From the NCBI GenBank assembly GCA_027919835.1, contig JANVFP010000031.1, positions 248,001 to 312,000 of the forward strand: a stretch of 64,000 nt of DNA. Direction: 5' to 3'. The translations under genes were made by a program, and so were the position numbers. Numbering within the stretch: position 1 is the stretch's first letter; each line of letters opens with the position of its first letter. Of the stretch, positions 35,702 to 46,505 are shown piece by piece. This DNA is from Lentinula raphanica (Eukaryota > Basidiomycota > Agaricomycetes > Agaricales > Omphalotaceae). The notes beneath the pieces are model-generated. The model did not search any database. It was not told where the DNA came from and was given only the letters and a program-made list of their open reading frames with translations.

Positions 35702-36503
35702 CTAATCATCATCCTCTTCCTTGTCGAGGTCTCCCTCAACACCAACACCTTGACCCTCATCGTCAAAGACCATATCGTTAACTATGTCCCCATCATTGAA
35801 GGCGTCCGATGGATATTGCAGACTCAAGTCGCCCATGGTATCGGAGCTGGACATAGGGTGCACCGGAGGAGGAGAGGAAGGATTGATTGGCTGTGAAGGT
35901 GTCGCGGACAGTGATGCAGATACTGTTGAAAGAACCGTCTCCATAGAATCTCCCAGTCGATCCTCGAGCTCCTCTACGATCTAGTAGTGATATAAGAAGA
36001 CTTTCCAAACTCCAGGGTCAGAAACGTACAACATAGAGCTCCACTGGCTGAGTAGGAGCAAGGTTCACGATCTGCAGTTTTTCGGCTTTTGTTAGTTCAT
36101 ATCCTGCTAGATCTTTGACCAACTGTGTTATTCCGGAGGGCGATTGGGAAGACGTTGGCTGATAGTCAGCCGTCAGATATTGGATTGCCTGACGAAAGAG
36201 GACATATGAATGAACAAGAAGAAAAACTCGAGACGACTGGTTACACACACTTCGACTTGGATCGTCCGTACATTCTCAGTGATCTCTATCGTCGCAGAAT
36301 CTTTAGGCTGAGCAGTCGCGCCAGAGGCTTCCTCTTCCTTCTTGATACGGATGGCAGTCTTTGCACGCGCCAGATGATCGTTTTCGAGGTCCCGCAAAAG
36401 CTCGAGGACTTCAAAGTTGGAGAGAAGAGCAGAGCGTGGATTGAGGACCTGGAATCGATGAGAGGGTAGCTATGCAGGATATCATTTCAGGACGCACCTC
36501 CAT
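35702..36503 (-). CDS. RPC17: RNA polymerase III subunit RPC9 (yeast Rpc17)
   Basis: This is the Rpb4-like stalk subunit of RNA polymerase III, which pairs with Rpc25 and contacts TFIIIB. The start at 36503 (ME) splices into VLNPRSALLSNFEVLELLRD, the family's opening. Then come the ENVRTIQVE / AIQYLTADY exon junction and the hallmark YELTKAEKLQIVNLAPTQ with ELYVIVEELEDRL. The tail is acidic (DLDKEEDDD) with a Ser/Pro-rich linker and ends at 35702. Three introns have regular borders. It lies just downstream of a Pol III-transcribed tRNA gene, a coincidence rather than an operon. Confidence 0.88.
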
Positions 36504-36563
36504 GCAACTCTGGACTCTAGATTTCTTGGTTCAAGAAGCGAAAAAAAACGCACATAGAATGTC

Positions 36564-36567
36564 AAAA
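36564..36567 (-). terminator. Pol III T-run terminator of the tRNA gene
   Basis: On the minus strand a TTTT run follows the discriminator base directly, and a longer T-run follows about 20 bp later (complement of the A-run near 36.54 kb). Confidence 0.7.
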
Positions 36568-36676
36568 TTCCTTCTAGCCGACTCGAACGACTGACCTCGT
36601 CATTAGATCTTCTGAAGCCACAGCGACACACTTGATGAATACTAGTGACGCGCTCTACCAACTGAGCTAAGAAGGA
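36568..36676 (-). tRNA. tRNA-Thr(AGT) with a 36-nt intron
   Basis: The minus strand folds as a cloverleaf: acceptor TCCTTCT pairs with AGAAGGA (7 bp) with discriminator A; D-arm GCTC/GAGC with loop AGTTGGTA; anticodon stem CGTCA/TGACG with loop CTAGTA+A; T-stem AGTCG/CGGCT (one G-T pair) with loop TTCGAGT. The anticodon AGT is at 36641-36643. A 36-nt intron (36604-36639) sits at the canonical position after base 37. The internal A and B boxes are intact. Confidence 0.93.
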
Positions 36677-36705
36677 TCAATGGTTTTACTCTCTCTCAAC
36701 TCTAC

Positions 36706-37474
36706 ATGCATCCACCAACTTCGCGTGCAAAGCCAATCAAACGCTTGCACGCTCTTCGACACGGCCAGGCTATTCACAAGTCAGTATTCACCATCTCATC
36801 ACCTTCCAACACACCTAGACCTCATTCCTCTCAGTGTTCACAGAGGATGGCCAGAACGCGACCCTCCCTTAACAGAACAAGGCCTCGCAGAAGCCACACA
36901 AGTCCACCTAGCCTTCATCCCAGATCTCATCATTTGTTCCCCTATGACTCGCACAATCCAGACTCTCTACGCCATCCTGAACAAGCTCAAGGACCTCTCT
37001 AGTGCACAATCCGGCACGCTCAACAATACCAGTAACAATGTCGATGACATCCATGTAGAAATCTGGCCTGAACTACGAGAAACACACGACCATGCGATGT
37101 GCAACTTGGGTCGTACCAGGGCTGAGCTGGAAACATCCTATCCTTCTCTAGATTTCTCTAGATGCCACGAGACATGGGACTACCCTGAGCATACTGATGA
37201 ACGAGCATTTCAGAGAGCTCAAGGCGTCCTGGAGGAACTCAAGGCTCGTCCGGAGTGCAACGTGCTGATCATATCCCATCGGGGAATCCTGGGTTATCTC
37301 TTTCAAGGAGGCGAGATTTTCCGGAATTGCGGTATGTGTGAATGTGTCCCTTCGTAGCCCTTCGTGGGTTTATGCCGCATGGTTGCTGACTCTGTACCGA
37401 ACGTTTCGTATTGTTCAGAACTTAGATCTTACGAGTTCGATAGTCAAGGCAGAACTGTTCCTGTTCAGCTTTAA
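36706..37474 (+). CDS. Histidine-phosphatase (phosphoglycerate mutase-like) family protein
   Basis: The start at 36706 (MHPPTSRAKPIKRLHALRHGQA) contains the catalytic RHG motif. An intron (GTCAGT...CACAG) joins to GWPERDPPLTEQGLAEA, the usual second motif, followed by DLIICSPMTRTIQT, the WPELRETHD acidic block and the late catalytic His in VLIISHRGILGYL. A last intron joins NC to ELRSYEFDSQGRTVPVQL and the stop at 37474. The length of about 210 residues suits the fungal mutase-like phosphatases (Pmu1/YOR283w-like). The substrate is unknown. Confidence 0.85.
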
Positions 37475-37988
37475 CTAACCCCGTTGATTTGTGACTTTCG
37501 TCCCCTGTTCCTACACACGGAGTCGAGAATTCTCATTCTCGAACCTGAACCGGCGGCTCATTTTCTGCGCGATATGCAAGAAATTTGAACATTGAGCCAG
37601 AGGCTGGAGGAGTAACAGTGATTGCATACATGGAGTAGATCAAGTAAGTAGGTAATGATATCGTTTGCCAAAATAATGAGTATGTCATTGGAAAGGAATG
37701 ATAATGCAGAACTGGAACTTCAAGGAAGGGAACGTTGAAACCGAGAATCCAAGAATGAGCGAGAAACGAATTATGACTACTATGTACTGCGTGAATATGA
37801 ATATGAATATGGGTCAAGAAAGAGAGTGAAGACAAATAAGTTAGAGGCTGAGAGCGATAAGTAATGCAAGCGAAAATACATATGATGAAAAGGTTGAAGA
37901 CAAGAAAGAACGACAAATAATTTACAGATACCGTGTACTCAAGAAAAGAGAGGGAGAGATTTTGGTTTGAATGAATGATGTTGAATGT
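37475..37988. other. Intergenic region between convergent genes
   Basis: It probably contains the two 3' untranslated regions. The DNA is A-rich with GAATATGAATATG-type simple repeats near 37.79 kb. I see no gene. Confidence 0.5.
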
Positions 37989-39887
37989 TTACCTACCCGC
38001 AAAAACAGTCATAACTGCAGCAGTAGATGAACGATTCGCATGATATGGCCGTCGGGATCGAGGTCGTGGTTCTTCAGGTAAAATCTTATCCACCAGCGCA
38101 GAAGGTAGCGGGTCCACATATCTTGGCACATTCGTCCCGAAATACCGTATACTATCTTCTTCTTCTTCCTCACCACCAGCAGCAGACGACGAAGGAACGT
38201 ATCTCCTCGCAGAGGAAACCCCATCCGGGTCAACAGAGTAATACAACACATCGTCCGTCTCCCGATGTCGATTTCGAATCAGATGATACTCCGGAAGCAC
38301 ATGAGACTCGATCACAAGTTGGTTCGGAGGATCGACTCCCATGGATGTCGGTCGAGGGACTTCTTCCGGACGAGGAAAGCCTGAGTTTAGATTGTTTAGA
38401 TTGTAGTGACTTTGATCTGTCGCGTTTCGACGCATCATCATCACGCTGTTTTCCACGTATTGCCGCATTCTCCTGTTGCCCCGGTACACGTCTCGATCTC
38501 TGGGACTGTAAGGGTCGAAAGCGGCTACATGAACAAAGAACCAAAGGGAAAAGAACCCAGGGGGTTTGATAAATGATCTTGGGTCGTGAATCATAACACA
38601 ATAAGAACACTCACGTAAACTGGGCGAAGTATGATTCTGAACTCGGACAGTGTTATCCCGATGATGCCCTGGCCTAATGACATCCGCATCATGCTGCATC
38701 TGAACCGGACTCGACGTAAACAACAACTCTTGTTCAGCTCGAGGGTCCCAACCGAACCCAGCCCGATCCCTAGAAGCTGAATTCTCCTGTGCGCGTTCTT
38801 CCTCGATAAATCCCAACCTAGACTCATCAGCTGTCGGATGTACATAGCTCGTAGGCTCCTCGAACAACAAAGGGGGATTCGACAGCGTCGAAGAAGGCGT
38901 AGGGAAATTCTGTACACCAAAATTGGATAACAACGACAGCCGACTCTGAGAGGAGGCAGCAGAGGGTAGGCTGGATGATACACTCGAGTTCTGGCGAGTT
39001 GGACCGGCTCTTGCTCTGAGATTGGCACGGAGGATAGACGCTTCCGCACTCGGAGACGGTGGTGCTCCAGGGTTATCCAGACTGCGAGAGATACGACTTT
39101 CGACCTCTAATCGGAGTTGTTCGAGAGAGGGATCGTTGTAACGTAGAAGCGCAGGTTCTGATCGTTGAGGTCTAGTACGAAGGCCATACTCGTATTGCCG
39201 TTCCATAACTGTGGGAAGCCTGTAGTGACTATCTCGAGAAGATGTTGTATTGGAACTGTGAGAGGAATCCCTCGCACTGTCTTGCGTAGATTCACGAGCG
39301 GCCACCCGTCGACCTAGTTCAGTATTAGGATCATCCGACAACGACGACATGGATTCCCTCCTTCTGAACGGCGGAGTATCATAATCCAACGGCCTGTAGG
39401 GCAAAAGCCGTTGACGAGGAGGACTGAGAGGGGACGCGAAATGGAGTGGGGACTGAACGGATGACGAGCGTGACGAAGATGGAGAGACGGAGGTGTCGAG
39501 GGGATGCATGTGAGCGGCAGCGGCGTGCAATAGATACGAATGAGCCCGATTGTTTCTCTCCCTCTCTAGCCTCTCTCGATCTGCGTCGACACGACGAGCC
39601 TCAAACTGCCTGAGACGCTCCCGGGTATCTGGAGGAATCATCGTCCTTATTCTGTCCATTCTCTCTCCTTCATCTGGGGAATCTCGTTCGTCTTGGCCGG
39701 TCAGGACGATGGCTTCGTGACCAGGACCTAATCTGTTCCTACTGTTGTTGGAGTTCAAAGAGTCCCATTGCTCCGGGGACAGAATTTCTCTTCTGAGATG
39801 TCGGATACGTTCGAATGCCAGATCAAGCCTCTGTGATTCTATGTCGTCTGAGGTGGGACGATTCGAGTTGGGGTCGCGGGATGACAT
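37989..39887 (-). CDS. Disordered Ser/Arg-rich hypothetical protein
   Basis: The first in-frame ATG is at 39887 (MSSRDPNSNRPTSDDIES); upstream the frame only offers GTG, so an earlier exon is possible. A helical segment (DLAFERIRHLRREILSPEQW) and an Arg/Glu-rich coiled coil (RLRQFEARRVDADRERLER) open the protein. A long Ser/Pro/Arg-rich middle follows with QNSSVSSSLPSAASSQ. An intron near 38.6 kb joins to VAAFDPYSPRDRDVYRGNRR. The C-terminus contains a poly-Glu patch (GGEEEEEDSIRYFG) and ends ANRSSTAAVMTVFAGR at 37989. I do not recognise the family and can only say it looks regulatory and unstructured. Confidence 0.68.
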   Translation of the reverse strand: MSSRDPNSNRPTSDDIESQRLDLAFERIRHLRREILSPEQWDSLNSNNSRNRLGPGHEAIVLTGQDERDSPDEGERMDRIRTMIPPDTRERLRQFEARRVDADRERLERERNNRAHSYLLHAAAAHMHPLDTSVSPSSSRSSSVQSPLHFASPLSPPRQRLLPYRPLDYDTPPFRRRESMSSLSDDPNTELGRRVAARESTQDSARDSSHSSNTTSSRDSHYRLPTVMERQYEYGLRTRPQRSEPALLRYNDPSLEQLRLEVESRISRSLDNPGAPPSPSAEASILRANLRARAGPTRQNSSVSSSLPSAASSQSRLSLLSNFGVQNFPTPSSTLSNPPLLFEEPTSYVHPTADESRLGFIEEERAQENSASRDRAGFGWDPRAEQELLFTSSPVQMQHDADVIRPGHHRDNTVRVQNHTSPSLRECSYCVMIHDPRSFIKPPGFFSLWFFVHVAAFDPYSPRDRDVYRGNRRMRQYVENSVMMMRRNATDQSHYNLNNLNSGFPRPEEVPRPTSMGVDPPNQLVIESHVLPEYHLIRNRHRETDDVLYYSVDPDGVSSARRYVPSSSAAGGEEEEEDSIRYFGTNVPRYVDPLPSALVDKILPEEPRPRSRRPYHANRSSTAAVMTVFAGR

Positions 39888-40918
39888 GGAAGGTACTTCA
39901 GAGAGGAAAGCGCTATCGTATTTCACAGAGATGACTGTTGTCGTTGGTGTAGTAGACTACAAAATCATCCATGAATGCATATCTGTCTTTTTGTACAAAC
40001 ACTCTCCAGCAAACTCACCCGTTGTCATGCACAGATTGAAGGCCGTTGAGAGATCCAAAATCCAGTTCGAAGATGAGGAGTCACTTGTACAAGAGAAAGC
40101 TCAGTAGTCTTCGATTAACTTGTGGTTTTGGTGGGAGAGGTGAAGAGCTTGTCAGAAGTCAACTTTTTTGCTCTTGATGAGAGTGGCCAAGTGTGGGCGC
40201 TAAAGTTAGCCGAAGCGTGCCTGGCCTTTTTGAGATTTTCCGTGCTCCTCGATTCATCTCCTAAACCTCACTCTATTCGGAATCGCCAACTTGGCCACCC
40301 CGTTTGTTTATGAGAATCATTGTATTCATGGCCGGTCACAACGAGATACAGCTCATCAGACCCTCAGACTACTAACTTATCTCTTTCGAAACTTCACAGC
40401 AAGCTCTGCGCTACGAAGATGGTTCAGAAAAAACCTTTGGTGGCATATGGACCGCCTTGAAAGTTGAAACTTATACTGATGATTGACAACGAGAAGAGCT
40501 GATGAACAGTGGCAATGATTATCAATTTCTAACGCTTTACATATGTCACGGCAACGAACAAACAGAGAAGGTGATCCATGCAGTGTCCTATTGATTTTGC
40601 GGTTATTTCAATTCGGTTTCGAATATTTTCAATTGTGACCTACATCATTACATGCACATCTTCTTTTCGAGTTGACCTTGATAATCGCTTTGATCAGAGC
40701 CGGATTTCTTCCAAGTCAAGATTCACTGACGAAGACTCAATCAACAAAATCCTTGAACATACACGCAATGATCATGATGATCCAGATTATGGACAATGCC
40801 CGTCCTTCGTTTGGGACCGAGAGAAAGCGAAGTACAATCAGTTTGTTGCATTGGCAGAACCAAATTCCGACAGACTACCGTGATAGTCACTGATTACAAC
40901 AACGATCATGAAGTACCA
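39888..40918. other. Spacer between the housekeeping block and the secreted-protein cluster
   Basis: Several short frames occur on the plus strand but none is convincing. The last 20 bases belong to the conserved 3' flank of secreted-protein copy A (a GAAGTACCACTACT-type box also found beside copies C and D). Confidence 0.45.
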
Positions 40919-41638
40919 CTACTGACCATGAAGCTGGTCAAGAAGTCGGTTAAAATTATCCCTCTCTTGGACAGATTGGGAGAACCTTATCTCGGATGAA
41001 CTTAGCTTTGCAACCACACCATTAATGAAAGCCGATAATGTCGCATGACTGGCCGCATTGATCTCCGCCCAAAAGTGGTCAGGGCTCACTACAGCACTCG
41101 TAGTCCCTATTATTTCAGTGTCACCACCTTCCTCAAAGTGATCCAGGACGGTGGCATGGATGAACGATTGGCCGTTCGGTGACCCGAAAGTTAGACCGTC
41201 GGGAACATAGGTTAGACCGTTGGGAACATAGGTTAGACCATAGGTATGTTGGGACTCGGAGTCGGATCTAGCAAGCTGCATCCACTTGTTGGCACCAATT
41301 CGAAAGCACACATTGTTGATTGGCCGGTAGGAAACGTTAATTACTGTGACCGACATCTTGACCTCTTGATAAGGTAGTGTGCCGTCGCAACATTATCATC
41401 AGAAAAACTGCCAGCTATGAAAGTAGAAGTCACACATACCCGTCTTAGGGTTATTGCGACGCTCGAGTGGAGAGTTGGGCTCAAGTGACGGGGACGCTTT
41501 CTGGAGCACAGGCGCCTCGTCTGGGGAGGAGGTTTGTGGCACGGGCGAGGCAATGCTCCCAAGAGCAAGAACAAGGAACATGAGAGCGGAAAGCGAACGC
41601 AGAGTCGAAGATTGCGGAAATATGGAAAAAGGTTTCAT
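40919..41638 (-). CDS. Secreted protein family, copy A
   Basis: Exon 1 (start 41638) encodes a signal peptide, MKPFSIF...LMFLVLALGSIASPVP, and a short Pro/Glu-rich pro-region with a dibasic ERRNN. A phase-1 intron leads to exon 2 (EVKMSVTVINVSYRP), with the family strand motif VCFRIG, a tandem 7-residue repeat (GLTYVPN GLTYVPD GLTF), and the family C-terminus (FWAEI ... VVAKL ... RFSQSVQE), stop at 40919. It is about 210 residues with a single cysteine in the mature part. Function unknown; the secretion signal and clustering suggest an extracellular role such as an effector or signalling peptide precursor. Confidence 0.75.
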
Positions 41639-42066
41639 TTCGAACGCCAGCTAAAGCAATGGGAATGGAGTAAGTAACTTGCGTCAACGAGAAATCGGAA
41701 AGGCGGTTGATGATAACGTACTGGTAGAAGATGGGTTTGCTGGGTTGAATACTAGGTGCGTAGGTGCAGGCGTATTGTCGATTGTGATTGACACACGAGA
41801 TTCCAGTGTATAACTGTATCACAACGGAAAAGACGAGAAGTAAGCAAAAAGAAATCTGCGATAGAACAGGATCATCGATGACTACTCACCGAACCAGCGT
41901 TGATACTAAAGACGAGGACGGTGACGGTCAGCCTCAGAAAATCGAGTTTGATGGGGGGAACAACATACCAAACAAGTGTGAAAGAGCGAGCGTTGAGTCT
42001 GGACTTCTTGAAGCTGAGACTGACGAACTGTTTCCAATCTTCAAGGCTTTTGTATCATTTGCTGAG
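41639..42066 (-). promoter_or_regulatory. Conserved promoter and spliced 5' leader of copy A
   Basis: Four blocks shared with the other copies: the first leader exon with CACACTTGTTTG / GTATGT at about 41.97-42.06 kb; a GAACCAGCGTTGATACTAAA box at 41891-41910 followed on the minus strand by the donor GTGAGT; the ACACGAGATTCCAGTGTA box near 41.79 kb; and the AACGTACTGGTAGAAG box near 41.72 kb. No long coding frame is conserved through them, so they look like non-coding leader exons. Confidence 0.6.
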
Positions 42067-42971
42067 CCTGCGGAATTATTCGAAATCTGGTGTGATGGAA
42101 CGAAAAACAACGCAGAGCACATGCGCAGAGCATCAGAGGGGATGATACATCCAAGGATTGATCAGTATCGAAACCTATCGATCGCATCGGTGCGCCGGCT
42201 CTGTGTGTCGCTCATTCACTTATCTCGCATAATTCCACTTGCATGGAGCTTCATGGAGTCCTCGCATGGTGCACAGCGGGTACGAATATGCTGTGGACGG
42301 TGGCGATAGCAGATAATCTTTTGTTAATAGCGCAGCGAGAGAAAGCCAAGGATTATTGAGGTTCACATGAACGCGTTACTATTGAGCGAGGGCATACCTG
42401 TGCCGGGTGCAGTGCATCGTCCAAGCATACCAGATGATCGTAAGATTCTCATCACTCGACTCTCTACCGAAGGCAGAAAGTACCTGAAAGTACTCGCACT
42501 GCCTGTGGAGTTTGCATGCAATCGATGATAAAGAGTATCTTGCTGCAGGGATGAAGTAAGAATTAAAGTGCAACGAAGCCCATTCGAGCAAATTCAAGTC
42601 TGTGATGATGGGAGTTTGGGTAGGGGGAGACTCAACTGAGCGCCTAGACACTGAGAACATCTAGATCATCGTGCATCGGCCAAGTGGATGTCATAATTAG
42701 GTGACAGGTCAGAGAAGATTGTTTGATACGAGAAAATCCACCCAACGGTTTCTTTCTACTGTTCCGAGACTCACCAAACAGTGGAATGAGTTGATATTGG
42801 TGAAGAGGGCTAAGACTAAGTAATGATGGTGTTCGAACACTAAGCCTGTGGACGTGAAAGGGAGAGGGATGAATTAGGTGTTGGTACAGCGTGAGTATCA
42901 TTAAGTACTCTATGGATGGACATACCACTTCATCCCACACACCACCGTGGTAGTCCATGAACAAGATACCA
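42067..42971. other. Spacer between copies A and B
   Basis: No gene is supported. A short stretch near 42.39-42.43 kb (CATACCTGTGCCGGGTGCAG) resembles DNA near 44.60 kb upstream of copy B, in line with duplication of gene plus spacer. Confidence 0.45.
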
Positions 42972-43640
42972 CTACTTGGCATTCGGAAGATTCCTAATCC
43001 TTTCAAGAAGCGCCGTCCTAGCTGCCAGCTGGGCTTTGGTTTGAGTGAACTTCATTCCCCCAAGCTTTTCAAAAACGACCTGCGTAAGATGTAATTCTGT
43101 ATCATAGGGCGCGCGCTCCTGGATCGCTGACCAGAACGATTCCCTCTCGATATAAGACACATGAACAGACCCTACCGTCGTTCCTCCACTTCCATCTGGG
43201 TCACGACTTTGGGAGACCGAAAAGCCACTAGCCACGGCGCCATTGCGGACGTATCGGACAGCCTGCCGAAAGCTCATCATGTCTTCACCGATCTGGAAGG
43301 CCACACCGTTGCCTCCGGGAACGAATAACTTGACAGTATGATCGATAGGACTTTCTAGGCCTTAAGACCATTGTCAGTCAAAGATTATGCCAGTTATGTA
43401 GGTAAGGTGATGGATACTTTTTATCGCAGTTTCTGGTTTCGTCTCGGGCGTCCATCCCGTATAAGATGAAAGATCGCTCCGACGCTTCGGTGACGGCGCA
43501 TCTTGAATTACGGGTCCCTCATGTAGAGAGAGTGGTTGTGGCACAGGCGAGGCAATACTCCCAAGATCAAGAACAACTTGAAGGAGCATGACTACGTAAA
43601 GCATATGCGGCGAGTACAAGAGCATTGATGGGATCTTCAT
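42972..43640 (-). CDS. Secreted protein family, copy B
   Basis: Start 43640: MKIPSMLLYSPHMLYVV, signal peptide ending LDLGSIASP, then a pro-region with the dibasic PSPKRRSD and the motif YTGWTPETKPETAIKS. The phase-1 intron (GTATCC...CTTAAG) rejoins at LESPIDHTVKLFVPGG. Exon 2 contains GVAFQIGED, FWSAIQERAPYDTELHL and KLGGMKFTQTKAQ, stop at 42972. It has no cysteine at all. It is closest to copy E in the C-terminal third even though E is 11 kb away. Function unknown. Confidence 0.78.
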
Positions 43641-44057
43641 GTTGAATGGCAACTGAAGGAACAGGTAATGGATAATTTGTTTCAAAAGACGGTGAATTAA
43701 TGACAACACACAGGTAGCAAATGATTTCTTTGAAGTCGATGATAGATGGGTAGGTGTAGGCGTGTGATAACTTTTCGTCAATTGGGGTGACAACAGACAC
43801 ACGAGATTCCAGCGTATCAACTGACGCGGAATCACATAGGAAAAACCACACTATAAGAAATTGTGAGTATCCTCGATGGAAACTCACCGAACCAGCGTTG
43901 ATACTAAAAGTGAAGAAGATAACTATAAGCTTGGGACAAGATTGATTTCGATGGGAACGTACCGAACAAGTGTGAAAGAGAAAAGTTGAGTCTGAACTTG
44001 AAACTGAAGAGCTGTTCCGAATCCATGAGGCTTTTGTATCTCGGTCGAGCCTGCGGG
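43641..44057 (-). promoter_or_regulatory. Conserved promoter and spliced 5' leader of copy B
   Basis: It has the same blocks as copy A: leader exon 1 at about 43.96-44.05 kb, GAACCAGCGTTGATACTAAA at 43889-43909, and the ACACGAGATTCCAGCGTA box near 43.80 kb. The TATA-like position reads GATACAAAA on the minus strand. Exon 1 here happens to contain an ATG (MDSEQLFSFKF), not conserved in the other copies. Confidence 0.6.
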
Positions 44058-46505
44058 AGGAAGTTGACAGGTATAAATTTTCTGATGTTTTGTCCTCCCA
44101 AGTCCGAGTTTCACATATGCATCCGAGAAAACAATCGTCAAAGACCGGATCCGTTGAGCCATGATTAGACCGTCGTTCAGTGACTAGTTGCAGACAGCGC
44201 ATCCAGGCCGAAGGAGGCCACAGGCGCATCCGAAGGATTCGTTGTCAAGGTCCGAGAGCGTCCGAGGAACACGAGAGACTCAGCCTCAGCCTCAGAACAC
44301 TGCAGTGGAGGCGTCTGATCAAACTAGTGTCAGGCTGCCGGATCCATACGTTTCACGGTGAGTTCAAGCCAGGCTGATCAAGTAAGAGGATCCAAAAGAA
44401 TAAGGAACTTGAGGATATTCTCCACCGAGAAAACAGATACACACTATGAGAATAAGCTCTGGTCCCTTTTTCCTTCCTTTTCTTCTTTTTCCAGCAATCT
44501 TCAGAAGAATAAACCATAAATCAGGGATGTCGGTCTCATGTGCAGACTGCGACAAGTTGGGTGTACAAAGTGAGCTGTGGGTGTGACGGTGTCAGACCTG
44601 TGCCAGGAGCTGCGCGTCATTTGAGCATACCAGTTAGCATTTCACCACCGCCGCAGATTTGCACGCGAATAATGGGTATTGTTTTGGATGAGCGCTGAAG
44701 CCGGGATGTAAGTCACATAGCAAGTCTTACTAGCAAAGAGAACGCACGAAGGTGACCGGTCAGAAATTGACCGCGTATGGGTTGAGTTCAAGGAGCTATC
44801 GGTGCCGGTGCTCGATGAGGAGGAAATGAAAGCAGACAGAGGGGAGGGAGGAATCAGCCCTAGCACAGTACCCTGTCGCCAGCGATATCACAGTAACACC
44901 GCGTCTTTCGAACGATTGATTGAGGTCAATCGAGGAACATCGAATCCAGCGTCTGTGCCCAGGGGTGACAATTTAAAATTAGCAGATAAAGCCGCAGGAT
45001 TCAGGTGCGCACGAGTGGATCTGGTCAAGTTTATTTCGATTCGGGTTTCCGCGCATATAGAAAAAACGATTGATTCTGTTGTGTCGTGTCAAGAAGTCAT
45101 TTTGGGGAAACAAACTCTACAGTCTACACAACGGCTTCTTTCCAATGCTGAAAACGCCGCCCCTCAGGATGTTGCTGAGCTGGACGTAGATGGGCGATAC
45201 GAATGAGGCTTTGGAGTCGAAGGCGATAGCTTGTTTCTGCGCAGGTATCGATGTTACGCGTTCGAATCTGGGTGACAGGCATTGAAGCTGGATACTAATA
45301 GGTCAAGACTTTTAACCAATACAAACTTGTGAATGAATCGGGAGATCAGAATAACATACGCTTTGCGGTCAACCATATCGTTCCTCATTGTTGCCCTTGC
45401 ATTCAAAGAGGTGGGTATCGTACCGTGGTTCACGAAAGCCCAAATGATTGATGATCTTATAGCGAACGAGATTAGTTGGGAGTAGTTCAAACCAAGATGA
45501 ACATTTGCCAAGCTCACCACTCGATCACTCGATCCATTGCAGTTACTCAACGTCAAAATCAGCACCAATCCTTTCAACCCCAGCTGCCCACCTCGCCTGT
45601 CTCAACCAGTCTGAGGATTGCCAAGTCAGTAAGTACATTCACCCAACGTCTTCCTTTTACTTGTTCAAATCCCGTCGAAATGTCGGAGATGACTCGTTGA
45701 CATTCGACGAAAAGGAAAAATTCACTGTTCAGTAACGAATTTGGGTTTGAGCATTGAGAAGAGTGTGAAGGAGGACACTGGACAGCAGACGACAGTAGAA
45801 GGAGAAGAGATAGGTCGAATGCTGTGTGTTCAGAGAGCGTTGAATATCGGGCTTTGTTCGAGGGATACAGTCTGAAAAGACCACATTGAACAGATTTATG
45901 ACATTTTTCTATTTCTCCTTGTCTAACCGAACGCGTCCGGGAGAGAGCAATTGGAAAGAGAGCAGGTTGAGTAGTTGCGGAAAAGATATTCTCCGTCAGC
46001 TTGAGAACGCAAGACGATCGTTGCACAAGGAGCTTGAAGAATCTATGCGATGTGATTTGCCCTCTGGTGCACGTGTTCCACAATAACCCCTTTTTCAACC
46101 ACCACCACTACCAGTGCCACTGACCAGGTATACTACTCTTCAAACACACTCTGGCATGTCTTCGTCCATCTTCGCGCTGCTCGAATGCACTATTTCACAA
46201 TGACCATAGTCAATTTGGAAATTGCCAAGTTGGAAGTCTTAAGAGCGCTAGAGCCTAGTAATAAAGGTTAAAGCGTCATTCACAAGTTCTGCTATGTTGT
46301 TAACATCTTCATATGCAATAGATCTCGTAGCTGCTGATGCGTGCAAGCTGTAGCCTGTAACCTCGCCCACCCAATATCACATCAACATGCTCTGTCGTCT
46401 AGATGCCGAGTCGCGCTCAAGATCTTACTGCTGCAATACTTTGTACATCTCTCACGGCTCAGGCCCGTACATAACATTGATTGGCAGTACAACAATGAAG
46501 TACCA
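44058..46505. other. Long spacer between copies B and C without a supported gene
   Basis: Both strands have short frames with mixed composition; none shows a domain, signal peptide or believable exon structure. The end nearest copy C carries the TGAAGTACCACTACT box of the conserved 3' flank (46487-46510). Confidence 0.45.

Noticed and set aside
43904..44101. Frame MDSEQLFSFKF... as a possible first coding exon of copy B
   Set aside because: The ATG is absent from the same leader exon in the other four copies, so the leader is treated as non-coding.
45476..46098. Short frames on both strands between secreted-protein copies B and C
   Set aside because: No recognisable domain, no signal peptide, no splice logic; the two strands overlap each other.
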